Source of the DNA: JBCCQH01 sp039024435
GTDB taxonomy: Bacteria; Bacteroidota; Bacteroidia; J057; JADKCL01
Assembly: GCA_039024435.1 (NCBI GenBank)
Contig: JBCCQH010000022.1
Span: forward strand, 1-64,000
DNA length: 64,000 nt
Direction of reading: 5' to 3'
A program made the position numbers and the translations under genes. This document shows, piece after piece, positions 51,939-60,843 of the stretch (positions are counted from its first letter, which is position 1; each line of letters opens with the position of its first letter). Below the pieces are notes generated by a model. That model ran no database searches. It saw only the letters and a program-made list of their open reading frames with translations, and was not told the DNA's origin.

Positions 51939-54900
51939 TCAAGCTCCTCGCCGGCCCCGTTGCCACTTCACCCAGCCCCAGCCGCCCAGTAGCAGCACCA
52001 GCCCCAACGGCAAGGCCCATTGCAGACTGGATTGCCATTTGCGCTCCGCAATCGTGGCAAAAGGCATCGGTTGGGTATCGCCGATGATCACCAGCCCCGA
52101 CCAGAAGAAAGGGTGCAGGTTTTGCATGGCGAGCCCGCCTTTCTGGCGCATCTCGGCCAGGAAATTGCGTTTGGCTTGGGTCAGGGCGGCATCCACCGAC
52201 TTCCCGGCGGCGAGTTCCGCATAGAAAAGGGCGATGATCGCCGAAGAAGCAGCATCGGCGGCTTGCCACAGGCTCATGACGACCCCATCGCAGCCTGCGT
52301 AGGTAAATCCGCGGGCCATGCTCATGACCCCTTCGCCCATTTGAAGAGCGCCGGCGCCGGTTTCGCAGGCTTCCAAGATGGCCAGGCGGGCTTGCAACTG
52401 CATCGTGTACAACTCGTCCAGGTAGAGGATGCTGTCTCCGGTGCCATCGGGTGCAAAGTACAGCCGCGAATCCATCGGATTCAGGGTGTCGACGCTGCCG
52501 TGGGTGGCCAAGTCCAGGATGTCGTATTCTGCAGCCTGGGACTCAAAAGCTGGCTTGCTGGCCGCGCCATCCATCAGAGCGACCACATCCCGGTAGCGCC
52601 GGGCCAGTTGTGCTACATTCTCCCGGGCTCCGGCCAATTCGGGAAGCCCCGATTCGGAGGCAAAACTAGGTGCCAAAGCCAGAATCCGGGCCGGCCGGCG
52701 GTCGAGCACCGGTCGGGGCGGACGCAGCAAAAACGTCGCCGAATAATTGTAGCTCGTAACGTGTTGGTCCAAGAAATAGCGGAGTTCATTGAATTTGGGA
52801 TCCGGGAGGTCGGGGACTGCCGTTACCAGAGCATCAAACGAAAGATAATTCAAAGGGCCATCGGGCACAATTACGACTTTTTCCCGCAGCGCAATCGGTA
52901 GCGACCCCAGGAGCGTATCGTATACCATGCGGGCATTGTGGGCGTAGTTCACCGCCGAAGCATTCGAAGGTCCCGGCTCGATCAGGAACCGGCGCAGACT
53001 TTCCAGGCTATCTAGGAAAATCCGGTTCAAGCGGGTACGCTGGACCACAAATGTATCCGCGGCAAAGGCGAAAGTATACAGCGCGCTGTCCCCGGTGAAA
53101 TATTCGACCAGGGAGCAGTTGTCCCGTTGCATCCGCGCCTGTACCTGATCTGGCTGGGCCGTCTGGAAGCCGTACACCAAGTCAAAATACTTGGGAAAGT
53201 CACTGGCAAACGTGTCGAGGATGGCCGTATGCGCATTGCGCAGGTCAAAAAGCTGGCTGCGGAATTCGCTGGACTTTGCCGGATCATTGGTGGTGCGCAG
53301 GCGCTCATTCAGGAGGTCCATCTGGTCGAGGATCCGGCGTTTGCGGCGCAGCATTTCCGGGGGAATACCGGCAATCTGCTCGGCATTGTTTGAGGAGACT
53401 GCTTCCAGGAGGATCATGGCCTTGCTTTGCTCGGAAAAATCAAAGGCTTTGGCCTGGTACTCGGGCGCGCCGGTGAGTCGGTAGAGCTGCCAGGCGACCT
53501 CGATGGCCGCTTCGAAGGTAGGACGACGGGTTTGGCTGAGAAAGAGCTTGGAGCCTTCCTCGCGGTGGTCCTGGCGGACCTCCCGAATCAATTCAATCGT
53601 GTGCTCGTAGGCACGGAGGCTGAGGCGAAGATCGGCTGGGTCCGCACTGAGGCGGTAGCGGGCGCGGAAAGACTGGGCCTTTCCCCGTAGCGCTTCGAGG
53701 GCTTGCAGGTGGGCGATCGTATTTTCCAGTTTGGGGAAGCCAGTGGGATCGCGCTCCTGGTAGCCGGACACGACCACATTGAGAGTGCGTTGATAGAGGC
53801 GCAGGGCCTCGTCGTGGTTCTGGCGGCTGTATTCAAAAAACGCGGTCTCCAGCAGCGATTCGGCGATGTTTACGATGTCGTAGGGATCCGTGCGGGCCAG
53901 GGCTTCCTGGGCCCGGGCGATTTCGCGCTGGGCGGCGAGCACTTGCCCCCGGCGACTGCGGGTATTGGCGATGAGGGTGTGGGTGTGGGCGATGTTGCCC
54001 CAGGCGGGGACTGGTGCCTGGCGGAATGAGGCGATGGCCCATTCGTAATGGGCTTCGGCGCGTTCCGGGAGCGCTTTTCGGTCGTAGCACAGCCCAATCG
54101 AATAGTAAATCTTGCCGATCCGGTTGTGGTCTTCCGGAAAATAGTCCAGATAGCGGGTCAGGGCCGAATCGAGGTAGTTGAGCGCCTCGTCGTAGCGGGC
54201 GAGGTCGAGCAGAACCGAACCGTAGTTTTGGTAAAGGTCAGCGAGGGCGGTGCGGTCCGGTCCGAAACCCTTCACGATGGCAAATGCTTCGTCGTAGTAC
54301 TGCAGGGCGGCGTCGTGGTCGCCGAGAGCGGTCAGGCATTTGCCCAGGTAGAGATAAGCCATCCCGATGCGCAGCGAGTCCTGGGTCACCCGAACGTGGT
54401 AATTGAGGTAGTCGGTGAACGTCACCCGGGCGTCCTCGTGGAAGCCCCGGTCCAGTTGGACGGTGCCCAGGGCGGAGTAGACGTAAGGCAGGAGGGGAGT
54501 TTGGCAATCGTAGGCCCGGCTGATGGCGGAAGCTTCCCGAAAAATACGTTCGGCGCTTTCGGCATTGTCGCGCAGGTCCTTCTCCAATTTTCCTTCGTAG
54601 TAGAGCTGTACGATTTTGTCGTCGGGGCGGACCTGGCGGCAACGGTTCATGATGGCGCGGGCCCGTTCCAAATAGGTGCGGCTGGCCAGCGAATCGAGTT
54701 GCCGGTAGTGGTACACACCGATCTCCTGGAGGGTACGCAGACGTTCCCGGCAGTTTTGGCCGGTGAGGTGCCGCAAAGAGCGGTCGTAAGCGGGGAGCAC
54801 GCGGTCGTTTTCGCCGAGGAGGCGGTGGGCCATCCCGATTTTGCGTTCCAATATCCCCGAGCGTTCGGCGTCGCCGGGGACCAACTGCAAAGCAAGGTCA

Positions 54901-55349
54901 AAAAACTCGCGGGCTTGGCGGCGAAGTGACTGGGACTTGTAGGTAAATGCAATTTCCCCGTAGCGGCAATACAGGTCGCTCAGGTGAGCTTGGGGCCGTC
55001 GGAGGTCTCGCTTGCGTTGCCGCCAGTAAGCGTGAAAATGGCGCAGGGCGGACCAGGCATTTTGTGGCTGGCGGGTGACGATCAGATTTTCGATGAGAGC
55101 CTGACCGATCTCGAGGTAGGCGGCGGGCTGAGAATCCCGCGCTACCGCCATCAGTTCCAGCAAAATGACGTTGGCGGTGTCGTACTGGGTAGACATGGCC
55201 TTATCCTGCGCGTTACTGAACTTGTAAGCGTTGTAGGGATCTCCGTATTCGATGAACGCGGAAGTCTGGGCCTTCAAAAGGGTGACTCCCGCAAGCCCCC
55301 AAAGTACGATGATCAAGTAAAGCGCACTCTTGATCGATTCATCTTGCAA
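51939..55349 (-). CDS. Exported TPR-CHAT protease-like protein 2
   Basis: A 1136-residue protein. An N-terminal hydrophobic segment (LYLIIVLWGLAGVTLLKAQ) serves as a signal or anchor. Tetratricopeptide repeats cover about 60-600 (e.g. DRIVQLYYEGKL, SALYTYLDYFPEDHNRIGKIYYSIG). The CHAT domain near the C-terminus has His950 (LATHGS) and Cys995 (LEACETGAG), then GEGVMSMARGF and FFWSGLVIIGD. A final membrane segment (ALPLGLVLLLGGWGWVKW) has a basic tail. It is a longer paralogue of the gene at 34056. The CHAT fold belongs to the caspase clan. Substrate and activator unknown; the predicted periplasmic orientation is inference. Confidence 0.85.
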   Translation of the reverse strand: MQDESIKSALYLIIVLWGLAGVTLLKAQTSAFIEYGDPYNAYKFSNAQDKAMSTQYDTANVILLELMAVARDSQPAAYLEIGQALIENLIVTRQPQNAWSALRHFHAYWRQRKRDLRRPQAHLSDLYCRYGEIAFTYKSQSLRRQAREFFDLALQLVPGDAERSGILERKIGMAHRLLGENDRVLPAYDRSLRHLTGQNCRERLRTLQEIGVYHYRQLDSLASRTYLERARAIMNRCRQVRPDDKIVQLYYEGKLEKDLRDNAESAERIFREASAISRAYDCQTPLLPYVYSALGTVQLDRGFHEDARVTFTDYLNYHVRVTQDSLRIGMAYLYLGKCLTALGDHDAALQYYDEAFAIVKGFGPDRTALADLYQNYGSVLLDLARYDEALNYLDSALTRYLDYFPEDHNRIGKIYYSIGLCYDRKALPERAEAHYEWAIASFRQAPVPAWGNIAHTHTLIANTRSRRGQVLAAQREIARAQEALARTDPYDIVNIAESLLETAFFEYSRQNHDEALRLYQRTLNVVVSGYQERDPTGFPKLENTIAHLQALEALRGKAQSFRARYRLSADPADLRLSLRAYEHTIELIREVRQDHREEGSKLFLSQTRRPTFEAAIEVAWQLYRLTGAPEYQAKAFDFSEQSKAMILLEAVSSNNAEQIAGIPPEMLRRKRRILDQMDLLNERLRTTNDPAKSSEFRSQLFDLRNAHTAILDTFASDFPKYFDLVYGFQTAQPDQVQARMQRDNCSLVEYFTGDSALYTFAFAADTFVVQRTRLNRIFLDSLESLRRFLIEPGPSNASAVNYAHNARMVYDTLLGSLPIALREKVVIVPDGPLNYLSFDALVTAVPDLPDPKFNELRYFLDQHVTSYNYSATFLLRPPRPVLDRRPARILALAPSFASESGLPELAGARENVAQLARRYRDVVALMDGAASKPAFESQAAEYDILDLATHGSVDTLNPMDSRLYFAPDGTGDSILYLDELYTMQLQARLAILEACETGAGALQMGEGVMSMARGFTYAGCDGVVMSLWQAADAASSAIIALFYAELAAGKSVDAALTQAKRNFLAEMRQKGGLAMQNLHPFFWSGLVIIGDTQPMPFATIAERKWQSSLQWALPLGLVLLLGGWGWVKWQRGRRGA

Positions 55350-55752
55350 ACGATGCGGCTAATTTCCGTGACTCCGTAATTCGAATTTAAACAGCAAGCT
55401 TCCGGCACCGGTCAACTTGTGGTTTCACACCTGCCCGGTGTCAGCATTGTCCTAAAGTAGGAAAAAAATGCTGCAAAACGGTCAGGCGAATGCTTTTTTT
55501 CGGCCCCGCGTGCCCGTGGACCGCAAACATGCCGGGTAAGATCTTCCCCGGAAAAAATCTTGTTGCGGGTGTGGAATGCGCCTGCTTTTTTCGTCTCAAT
55601 AAGGAATGCAGTGGCAAACAACCCTGATTCAAACCAACACAAGTGCGGGAACAAGCCGATTTTTCTGGCCCAGGCTATACCGGAAAATTCGACGTTGGTA
55701 CCGCACTAGGAATATTACAGCTTACAACGGAAACCAAACAGAAGCGAGAACC
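55350..55752. other. Divergent intergenic region with hairpin
   Basis: 403 bp without a supported gene. CAGCATT (55442-55448) and AATGCTG (55467-55473) with an inner TCCT/AGGA pairing form a hairpin. The region separates two divergent genes and must hold their promoters; I cannot fix a -7 box. Confidence 0.4.
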
Positions 55753-56328
55753 ATGAAAAAGCGGAATTACATTTTGCTCAGCGAGCTTGAGCTTGCCCTG
55801 TTCAAAGAAGAAGCAGCGGCCCCCAAATCCAGTGGTCCAGACCTCGATCCGGTGACCGGAGCGGGAGACGCCCCGGCCGCCGGTGATTTTTTGATGATCA
55901 GCGGAAGCGATAAATGCCCGGGCTGCCAGGTCGGTTACAATGAGCGGGTGGCCGGCGGCTCCGGTAGTTCGACCAGCCGTCCGATCCACCACGAAGACGA
56001 GCCCGAGCGCGCCATTTTGCTGATGGATTTGCCCAAGCCGAGTGCTGACTGGACGATGAAAGTCACCGTGGACAATGAGGAAATGAAGGACACAGTGGAC
56101 CTGCGCACCGAAACTGGCAATTACAAAGAGTTGTACTCGACATTGACCAGTAAGTACGACCTCGTCCACCAAGAAAGCGATTTCTTTACTGTCCTGGTAC
56201 CGGAAAGCGAGTCGCCCTACTGGACCTACATGCACATGAACCAGAAAAAAGAGGTCATCCGCCTGACCCACCAAAAGAAGAACACCTTTGATGTCTTCCG
56301 GGTCTCGTTCCTCGTACGCGCCAAATAA
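55753..56328 (+). CDS. Unknown soluble protein with CPGC motif
   Basis: A 191-residue protein with no signal peptide, starting at 55753 (MKKRNYILLSELE). It has a KCPGCQVGY motif near residue 60, a low-complexity stretch (SGSSTSRPIHHEDEPE) and a C-terminal beta-rich part (TWTYMHMNQKKEVIRLTHQKKN). I do not recognise the family. A clear intrinsic terminator follows at 56350-56380. Confidence 0.5.
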   Translation: MKKRNYILLSELELALFKEEAAAPKSSGPDLDPVTGAGDAPAAGDFLMISGSDKCPGCQVGYNERVAGGSGSSTSRPIHHEDEPERAILLMDLPKPSADWTMKVTVDNEEMKDTVDLRTETGNYKELYSTLTSKYDLVHQESDFFTVLVPESESPYWTYMHMNQKKEVIRLTHQKKNTFDVFRVSFLVRAK

Positions 56329-56351
56329 CCGCGATGAAGCTCATAAATAGG

Positions 56352-56380
56352 AAAAGCGGAGGGTTGCTCTCCGCTTTTTT
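56352..56380 (+). terminator. Rho-independent terminator
   Basis: Stem AAAAGCGGAG (56352-56361) pairs with CTCCGCTTTT (56369-56378), followed by more T residues, 24 bp after the stop of the unknown gene. Confidence 0.85.
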
Positions 56381-56400
56381 GTATCATCAGTGACCAATGG

Positions 56401-56826
56401 TCAGAGGGAAATGCTGAGGGTCTTCTTCTGATTCTTGTAATCAAACTCGAAAAGGTATTGGTTTCCGGTGGTCAGAGCGCTTTTGCGCAACACCAATTGG
56501 TGGTCCCCTTCCTCATCGTTCACATATTGGCTGCGCCAAAGCAAAGTTTGGGAAGAATCGAAGAGTTTGACCTTCGTCATGCCGGGGTAGCGGATGTTGT
56601 AGGTGATGATCAGGAAGTCCTGCTGGAATTGGTAGCCAACGACCGAGAACATGCTGTTGGCATCATCGCCACTGTCGGCGGTTTTGCTGGCCTCATTGCC
56701 CGAATCAAATCGCTCGGCGGAGAGTCCGTTTGCACTCGCCAATGCGATTCCGATCACCATGGCAGCTAGAACTGCACGACGGCTTTTCAGGAGGGCAAAG
56801 CGAATTATTTGCAAAAAAGGGACCAT
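56401..56826 (-). CDS. Small exported protein with beta-sandwich C-terminus
   Basis: A 141-residue protein starting at 56826, with a signal peptide (LKSRRAVLAAMVIGIALASANG). The C-terminal part (VKLFDSSQTLLWRSQY, LVLRKSALTTGNQYLFEFDYKN) resembles a type IX C-terminal sorting fold (KLFD...; TTGxYLFxF) but is short. Surface export through the type IX route is possible. Function unknown. Confidence 0.55.
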   Translation of the reverse strand: MVPFLQIIRFALLKSRRAVLAAMVIGIALASANGLSAERFDSGNEASKTADSGDDANSMFSVVGYQFQQDFLIITYNIRYPGMTKVKLFDSSQTLLWRSQYVNDEEGDHQLVLRKSALTTGNQYLFEFDYKNQKKTLSISL

Positions 56827-57018
56827 GACCTTACATGTGCCTACACCGTGAACCAGGGGTTCAGAAATAAAATAGCTAAAAGTTTCGAGATTCAAAATAC
56901 TTTGCCGGCAAACGCTTCTTCGGGGCGAAATCAAAGCTTTTCCGATCAATGAGACACTTCTGGATAAGATGTGGATAACTGCATTTCCCCAAAAAACCTT
57001 ACATGCCCAAAATCTTCC

Positions 57019-57555
57019 TCAGTGCCGGTGACTTTTTTCGACTAAGCGCTGGATGGAGCGCTGATCATTGTGGAGGTGAACCCGATTCAGGTCGATCCAG
57101 GCAAGATCTCGCGATTCGTGGCTGATTTGCAGCGGCGCTTCCGTTGGCGCTTCGAATAGGAAGCGGACGTCGTAATGCAGGTGTTCCGGCTCGGATTTGC
57201 GGGCTGGAATTGTGTGGATATCCAGGTCAAAAATGCGCTGCGTCACCGGGGTAACCGGCAGTCCGGTTTCCTCTTCGGCCTCGCGCCGGGCCACCGCCAA
57301 CATATCGGTATCTCCGTCGGCGTGGCCTCCCGGTTGTAACCACTTGCCGAGTTTCCGGTGGAGGACGAGGACTGCTTGGGTGCGGCTCGGGTTCACGATC
57401 CAGGCGGCTCCGGTCAGGTGTCCCTCGGCCAGGCTCCGCTCAAAGCAGTCAGGCCGCCGTTTTACAAAGGCGATCATGCGCTGGCGCATCGCTTCCTCTT
57501 GGGAATCGATCCCTCGGTAGGTGCGCAGCTGGGCGAGCAAAGGTTCTCGATGCAT
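57019..57555 (-). CDS. Nudix hydrolase
   Basis: A 178-residue protein. The Nudix box reads GGHADGDTDMLAVARREAEEETGL, containing REAEEETGL, near residues 75-100, which coordinates the metal and hydrolyses nucleoside diphosphate derivatives. The substrate is not predictable from the sequence. It starts 10 bp downstream of the ArsC-like gene end, so it probably belongs to the MazG-ArsC-Nudix run on the minus strand. Housekeeping of aberrant nucleotides is a fair guess. Confidence 0.85.
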   Translation of the reverse strand: MHREPLLAQLRTYRGIDSQEEAMRQRMIAFVKRRPDCFERSLAEGHLTGAAWIVNPSRTQAVLVLHRKLGKWLQPGGHADGDTDMLAVARREAEEETGLPVTPVTQRIFDLDIHTIPARKSEPEHLHYDVRFLFEAPTEAPLQISHESRDLAWIDLNRVHLHNDQRSIQRLVEKSHRH

Positions 57556-57564
57556 GGAGGGATT

Positions 57565-57927
57565 TTATTGGGCCGTTTCGAGGGCTTTTGCGGCGGCGGC
57601 CACGACCTTTTTTGAACTGCCCACAAAAATTTCTTCCCCGATGAGCAGCACCGGCCGATTCAGGAAAGTGTATTCCTCCAGAATCAGGTCGCGGTAGTCG
57701 TCTTCGCCCAGTGTCTGCTCGTGAAGCCCGCGCGCCCGGTACTTGCGTGCGCGGCGGCTGAACAGCGCGGCATAGCTCCCCGTCCGGGCCTGCATTTCCG
57801 CCAACTGTTCCGGCGTGATCGGCTCCGACTTGATTTCCTGAAATGTAAATTCCTCACCCAGCGCCAATTCCTGAATGATGCGCTGGCAGGTGGAGCAGTT
57901 TCCGAGGTGGTAGATCTTCTTGGTCAT
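57565..57927 (-). CDS. ArsC/Spx-family thioredoxin-fold protein
   Basis: A 120-residue protein. The N-terminal active-site motif GNCSTCQR has a CxxC pair, followed by LFSRRARKYR and PVLLIGEEIFVG, as in ArsC/Spx/YffB-type proteins. It could be an arsenate reductase or a redox regulator; the second-Cys pattern needed for arsenate reduction in the plasmid type is not obvious. The start at 57927 overlaps the MazG-like stop as ATGA. The longer frame is a shadow. Confidence 0.8.
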   Translation of the reverse strand: MTKKIYHLGNCSTCQRIIQELALGEEFTFQEIKSEPITPEQLAEMQARTGSYAALFSRRARKYRARGLHEQTLGEDDYRDLILEEYTFLNRPVLLIGEEIFVGSSKKVVAAAAKALETAQ

Positions 57928-58343
57928 AGCAAATTGTTGTTTTGCGAGTCGTTGCGCTTCTCGGCAATGATCGAAGCAATGTCGGGGCGGAAGTAATTTG
58001 ATCCCTTGATGACTTTGCCATCTTCCCGAATGATCGGGCGGCCATCTTCTCCGAGCTTGGAGAGGTTGCTGCGGTGGATTTCCGCAAATACCGCCTCGAT
58101 TTTGGCTTGCATACCGTGGGCGACGATGGTGCCGCACAATACGTACAACATATCGCCGAGGGCATCGGCAATGGCCACCGGATCTCCCGCAACGCAGGCC
58201 TCGTGGTATTCGGCATTTTCTTCACGCATGATTTCGTGGCGAAGTTGCCATTCGGTTTCCGGCAGATCGGCGGTCGTATGGGTCCGCCAGGGAAGGTCAA
58301 ACTTTTCGTGAAATTCCCGCACCATTTCCAATTGCTCTTTCAT
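57924..58343 (-). CDS. MazG-like nucleoside triphosphate pyrophosphohydrolase
   Basis: A 139-residue, all-alpha protein starting at 58343. The EExxE-type pattern is LRHEIMREENAEYHEA followed by ADALGDMLYVLCG, which matches the E-x-x-E plus D-x-x-D metal sites of MazG/PRA-PH-like pyrophosphohydrolases. Such enzymes remove noncanonical NTPs. It is the first gene of the MazG-ArsC-Nudix run, and the ATGA overlap with ArsC shows coupling. Confidence 0.8.
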   Translation of the reverse strand: MKEQLEMVREFHEKFDLPWRTHTTADLPETEWQLRHEIMREENAEYHEACVAGDPVAIADALGDMLYVLCGTIVAHGMQAKIEAVFAEIHRSNLSKLGEDGRPIIREDGKVIKGSNYFRPDIASIIAEKRNDSQNNNLL

Positions 58344-58673
58344 TGCGCCGCAAATATAATCCGAAAAATCCAGTCTACCCCTTGAGAGTGGGGGCCGTTT
58401 TGGGGCTGAGTTCCCAAGTTTGGTTGGAATGTACTTGGTCACAAAATTGATCGGTGCTTTCTGGGTAAGGTGGTTGGGTGATCAATGGATAATGGGAGGA
58501 TTGAAATCGATACTTCTGATCGGTAACCGCGAATTGCGCGTTCGGAACGCGCAAACTGGTCATCGACCTCCGCCGTGCGTGATCCCGCGCGCCTACGGTA
58601 ATGATTTGATTTTGAGCAATTTAAATTGGATGCAGGATACGCCTTAAAAACGCATCAATCAGAAATTCTCCCC
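58344..58673. other. Intergenic region with REP-like palindrome
   Basis: 330 bp with no supported gene. GCGCGTTCGGAACGCGC (58533-58549) matches the reverse complement of the 17-mer at 8246-8262. A perfect DnaA box is not present here. The region must include the promoter of the MazG-like gene. Confidence 0.5.
58533..58549. repeat. REP-like palindrome, second copy
   Basis: GCGCGTTCGGAACGCGC is the reverse complement of the copy at 8246-8262 and likewise follows an AATT word. It belongs to the dispersed repeat set. Confidence 0.6.
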
Positions 58674-59375
58674 CTAGTTGATTGCATAGTCGATGTTGAA
58701 AGTAGCGTCGGTAGCCTGGTAGCGCACTTGCTGCTGATCATTGGGGATAAAGACGCGAAAATCTTCCTGGTAGACCGCAATCGTGTCGTAATCGTTGGCG
58801 CCGTCCACGTCGGCGAGGATGATGCTCCAGTTGTCCGGGGTCAGGTCAAAGCTGCTGCCCGAAAGGTCAAACAGATAAGCAGACCCTGCCACCGCGTCGT
58901 TCTCGACCGGAGATTGGTACTGGATGGCCCCGTCGCGGACAAACAACAAGGACAGGTCCGGACCATCGGCATCGTCCCAGGTGCCGCCGCCCGCCGGAGC
59001 GGCCGCAAAGTCGGTGACCGTGGCATTGGTCAGGATGCGGTTGCCCACCTTAATGATTTCGGAATAGGTGGAATTGTTGAGCTCATTTGTGGCAATTGAG
59101 GTCAAAACCACCAGGTACTCCCCGCGCTGGGTGAACCGGTAGATCGGGCTGACCGTATTCGAAGTGCCGCCATCACCGAAGTCCCAGGAGTAGCCTTCTT
59201 GCTGAAACTGAGAGCAATTGCTGAAGATGACTTCTTCGTTTTGGTCGATGAGGGTCGCTTCGACGGAGAAACAAGCTTCCGGCGGATCCTGGCAGCCATT
59301 TAGTGTGGTGGTGAAGACCAGCGCCGTCAGCAGTCCGGAGAACAACGGCAGATTGAGGTACGGGAAATTTTTCAT
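58674..59375 (-). CDS. PKD domain lipoprotein
   Basis: A 233-residue lipoprotein starting at 59375: the signal ends in LNGC. The PKD domain (about 30-120) has CFSVEATLIDQNEEVIFSN and YSWDFGDGGTS, then FTQRGEYLVVL. The remainder (TVTDFAAAPAGGG..., DAVAGSAYLFDLSGSSFDLTP) is beta-rich. PKD domains mediate extracellular contacts. No enzymatic site. Cell-surface role likely; partner unknown. Confidence 0.8.
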   Translation of the reverse strand: MKNFPYLNLPLFSGLLTALVFTTTLNGCQDPPEACFSVEATLIDQNEEVIFSNCSQFQQEGYSWDFGDGGTSNTVSPIYRFTQRGEYLVVLTSIATNELNNSTYSEIIKVGNRILTNATVTDFAAAPAGGGTWDDADGPDLSLLFVRDGAIQYQSPVENDAVAGSAYLFDLSGSSFDLTPDNWSIILADVDGANDYDTIAVYQEDFRVFIPNDQQQVRYQATDATFNIDYAIN

Positions 59376-59531
59376 GGTCACAAATGGGATTTGATCGAGG
59401 AAATCGCAATCGAAGTTACGAAAATTCACCGAAGGAATCGGGCCCCCCGAGCCGGCAAAAGTCCCGCAATTCTTTCCTCGATCCCGGGTGATAGAGTCGG
59501 CGGTGCATCAGAAGTGTGCGGAATCTCTCCG

Positions 59532-59569
59532 CAAAAAAACAGCGGCCGAGGGTGATTCGTGCCGCTGTT
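59532..59569 (-). terminator. Rho-independent terminator
   Basis: On the minus strand AACAGCGGC (59569-59561) pairs with GCCGCTGTT (59546-59538), followed by TTTTT. It lies about 95 bp after the stop of the plug-like gene, so it terminates that gene. Confidence 0.85.
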
Positions 59570-59663
59570 CGGTTTAAAGAATGTGAGATGCTACTTGTAC
59601 TACTTCATCAATCGTGTAGGTGGCTTGTTCAGTACGGTGCGAAAGTCAGAGAATGGTGGTATT

Positions 59664-60545
59664 TCAGTAGGAAAGATTCGTTTTGGTAGAATTCATCGAG
59701 AAAATGCGCTCAGAATCGGTCAGGGAGCTGTCATCCCCTTTCTTTTTGAGCCGCTTGTATTTTTTGCGGACGGCGCGGCGGATCTGGTTTGGATTTTCCG
59801 GACCAAAGTAGCCGCGCATTCCCGGATTTTTCGTGTTGACAATGATGATGCCGCCGGTGACGTCCCCAAATTCCGCCGGGATGCCACCATTGATCACGCT
59901 GACTTGCTCGATTCCCGCAATCGGCAACTGGCTGCTGCCACGGACTTTTGTACCATTGATAAAGGTGGCCGTGCTGTTGGCGCGGCTGCCGCTCATATTG
60001 AGGGGATCGCCCTGGTCGGACTGGGTAACCCGTGGGGCGACCGCTACGATGTCCCCGAGGTTGCCGCGGTCAATTGGGCGTTTGTTGATTTCGGGGCCCG
60101 TGATGACGTAGGGATTGATCGGATCCACCGTGAACAACTCCGTGGTTTCCCCGTAAATCTGGACGCCCTGAACTTCCGTGCCGAAGACTGAGCCCTCGCC
60201 TTCTCCGCCTGCGTAAGCCATCGCCATGTCCACCAGCGAAAGTTTCGTTTCTCCGGGGCCAACATTGATCGTTTCGACGCGAAATTTGCGGTTTTCGTCG
60301 GTCACTTTGAGTGTGTATTGTCCCGGATCGAGCCGGGCAAACTCAAATTTCCCATCTTTACCCGTGATGATGCCGCCGACCGGGGCGCCATCGCGTTGCA
60401 GTTGCACCGTAGCGCCAACGGCTTTTTCCCCGTCTTTGCCGGTCACGTTGCCGAATATCTTGCCGAGTTGAGCTTGGGTGTCGAGGCTGATCCCGATGAA
60501 AAATAGAGCGGTAGCCAGTATCTTGCTGTAGGAAATGATTTTCAT
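59664..60545 (-). CDS. Plug-only TonB-dependent-receptor-like protein
   Basis: About 293 residues (ATG at 60545; a nearby ATG at 60554 is also possible) with a signal peptide (KILATALFFIGISLDTQAQ). An N-terminal carboxypeptidase-regulatory (CarboxypepD_reg-like) domain (GKIFGNVTGKDGEKAVGATVQL...FARLDPGQYTL) is followed by a TonB-receptor plug domain (GEINKRPIDRGNLGDIVAVAPRV, GIEQVSVINGGIPAEFGDVTGG). The barrel of about 600 residues is absent. It is not a nearby truncation because a terminator sits shortly downstream. It ends in a basic tail (RRAVRKKYKRLKKKGDD). It may act as a decoy or a soluble plug; function inferred. Confidence 0.75.
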   Translation of the reverse strand: MKIISYSKILATALFFIGISLDTQAQLGKIFGNVTGKDGEKAVGATVQLQRDGAPVGGIITGKDGKFEFARLDPGQYTLKVTDENRKFRVETINVGPGETKLSLVDMAMAYAGGEGEGSVFGTEVQGVQIYGETTELFTVDPINPYVITGPEINKRPIDRGNLGDIVAVAPRVTQSDQGDPLNMSGSRANSTATFINGTKVRGSSQLPIAGIEQVSVINGGIPAEFGDVTGGIIIVNTKNPGMRGYFGPENPNQIRRAVRKKYKRLKKKGDDSSLTDSERIFSMNSTKTNLSY

Positions 60546-60784
60546 GGCGGTCATTTTTTATTGTCTCATTTCAAATATGCGGTTTGCTGAGTTCGTTGAA
60601 AAGCAGAAACAGGGCGATTCGTTACACAGTAATGACAACGATAAACCGTGCAACGAGCGTATTTTCCCCGGGGAGAACCTTTTCGAAAGAATCAAATTGC
60701 ACCGTGCATTACATCATCAAAATTTTTGCCGGTAAAAAATTGCTTTTTCCGGGTCCTTGACGATTCCGGATAGATAAGTGCAAT

Positions 60785-60792
60785 TATTTTTG
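60785..60792 (+). promoter_or_regulatory. Candidate -7 box (TAnnTTTG) of the S46 peptidase gene
   Basis: TATTTTTG is an exact match to the Bacteroidota -7 consensus, 52 bp before the start at 60844. A TTGAC at 60757 is somewhat too far for an ideal -33 element. Confidence 0.4.
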
Positions 60793-60843
60793 TTAATTTT
60801 CCGGCTGTTTTTAAACGATTATTGCGGATACGTACTTCAAATT

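Noticed and set aside
56960..56978. Two DnaA-box-like 9-mers (TGTGGATAA at 56970 and a near match at 56961)
   Set aside because: Two sites, with no dnaA gene, AT-rich unwinding element or further boxes, do not make an origin.
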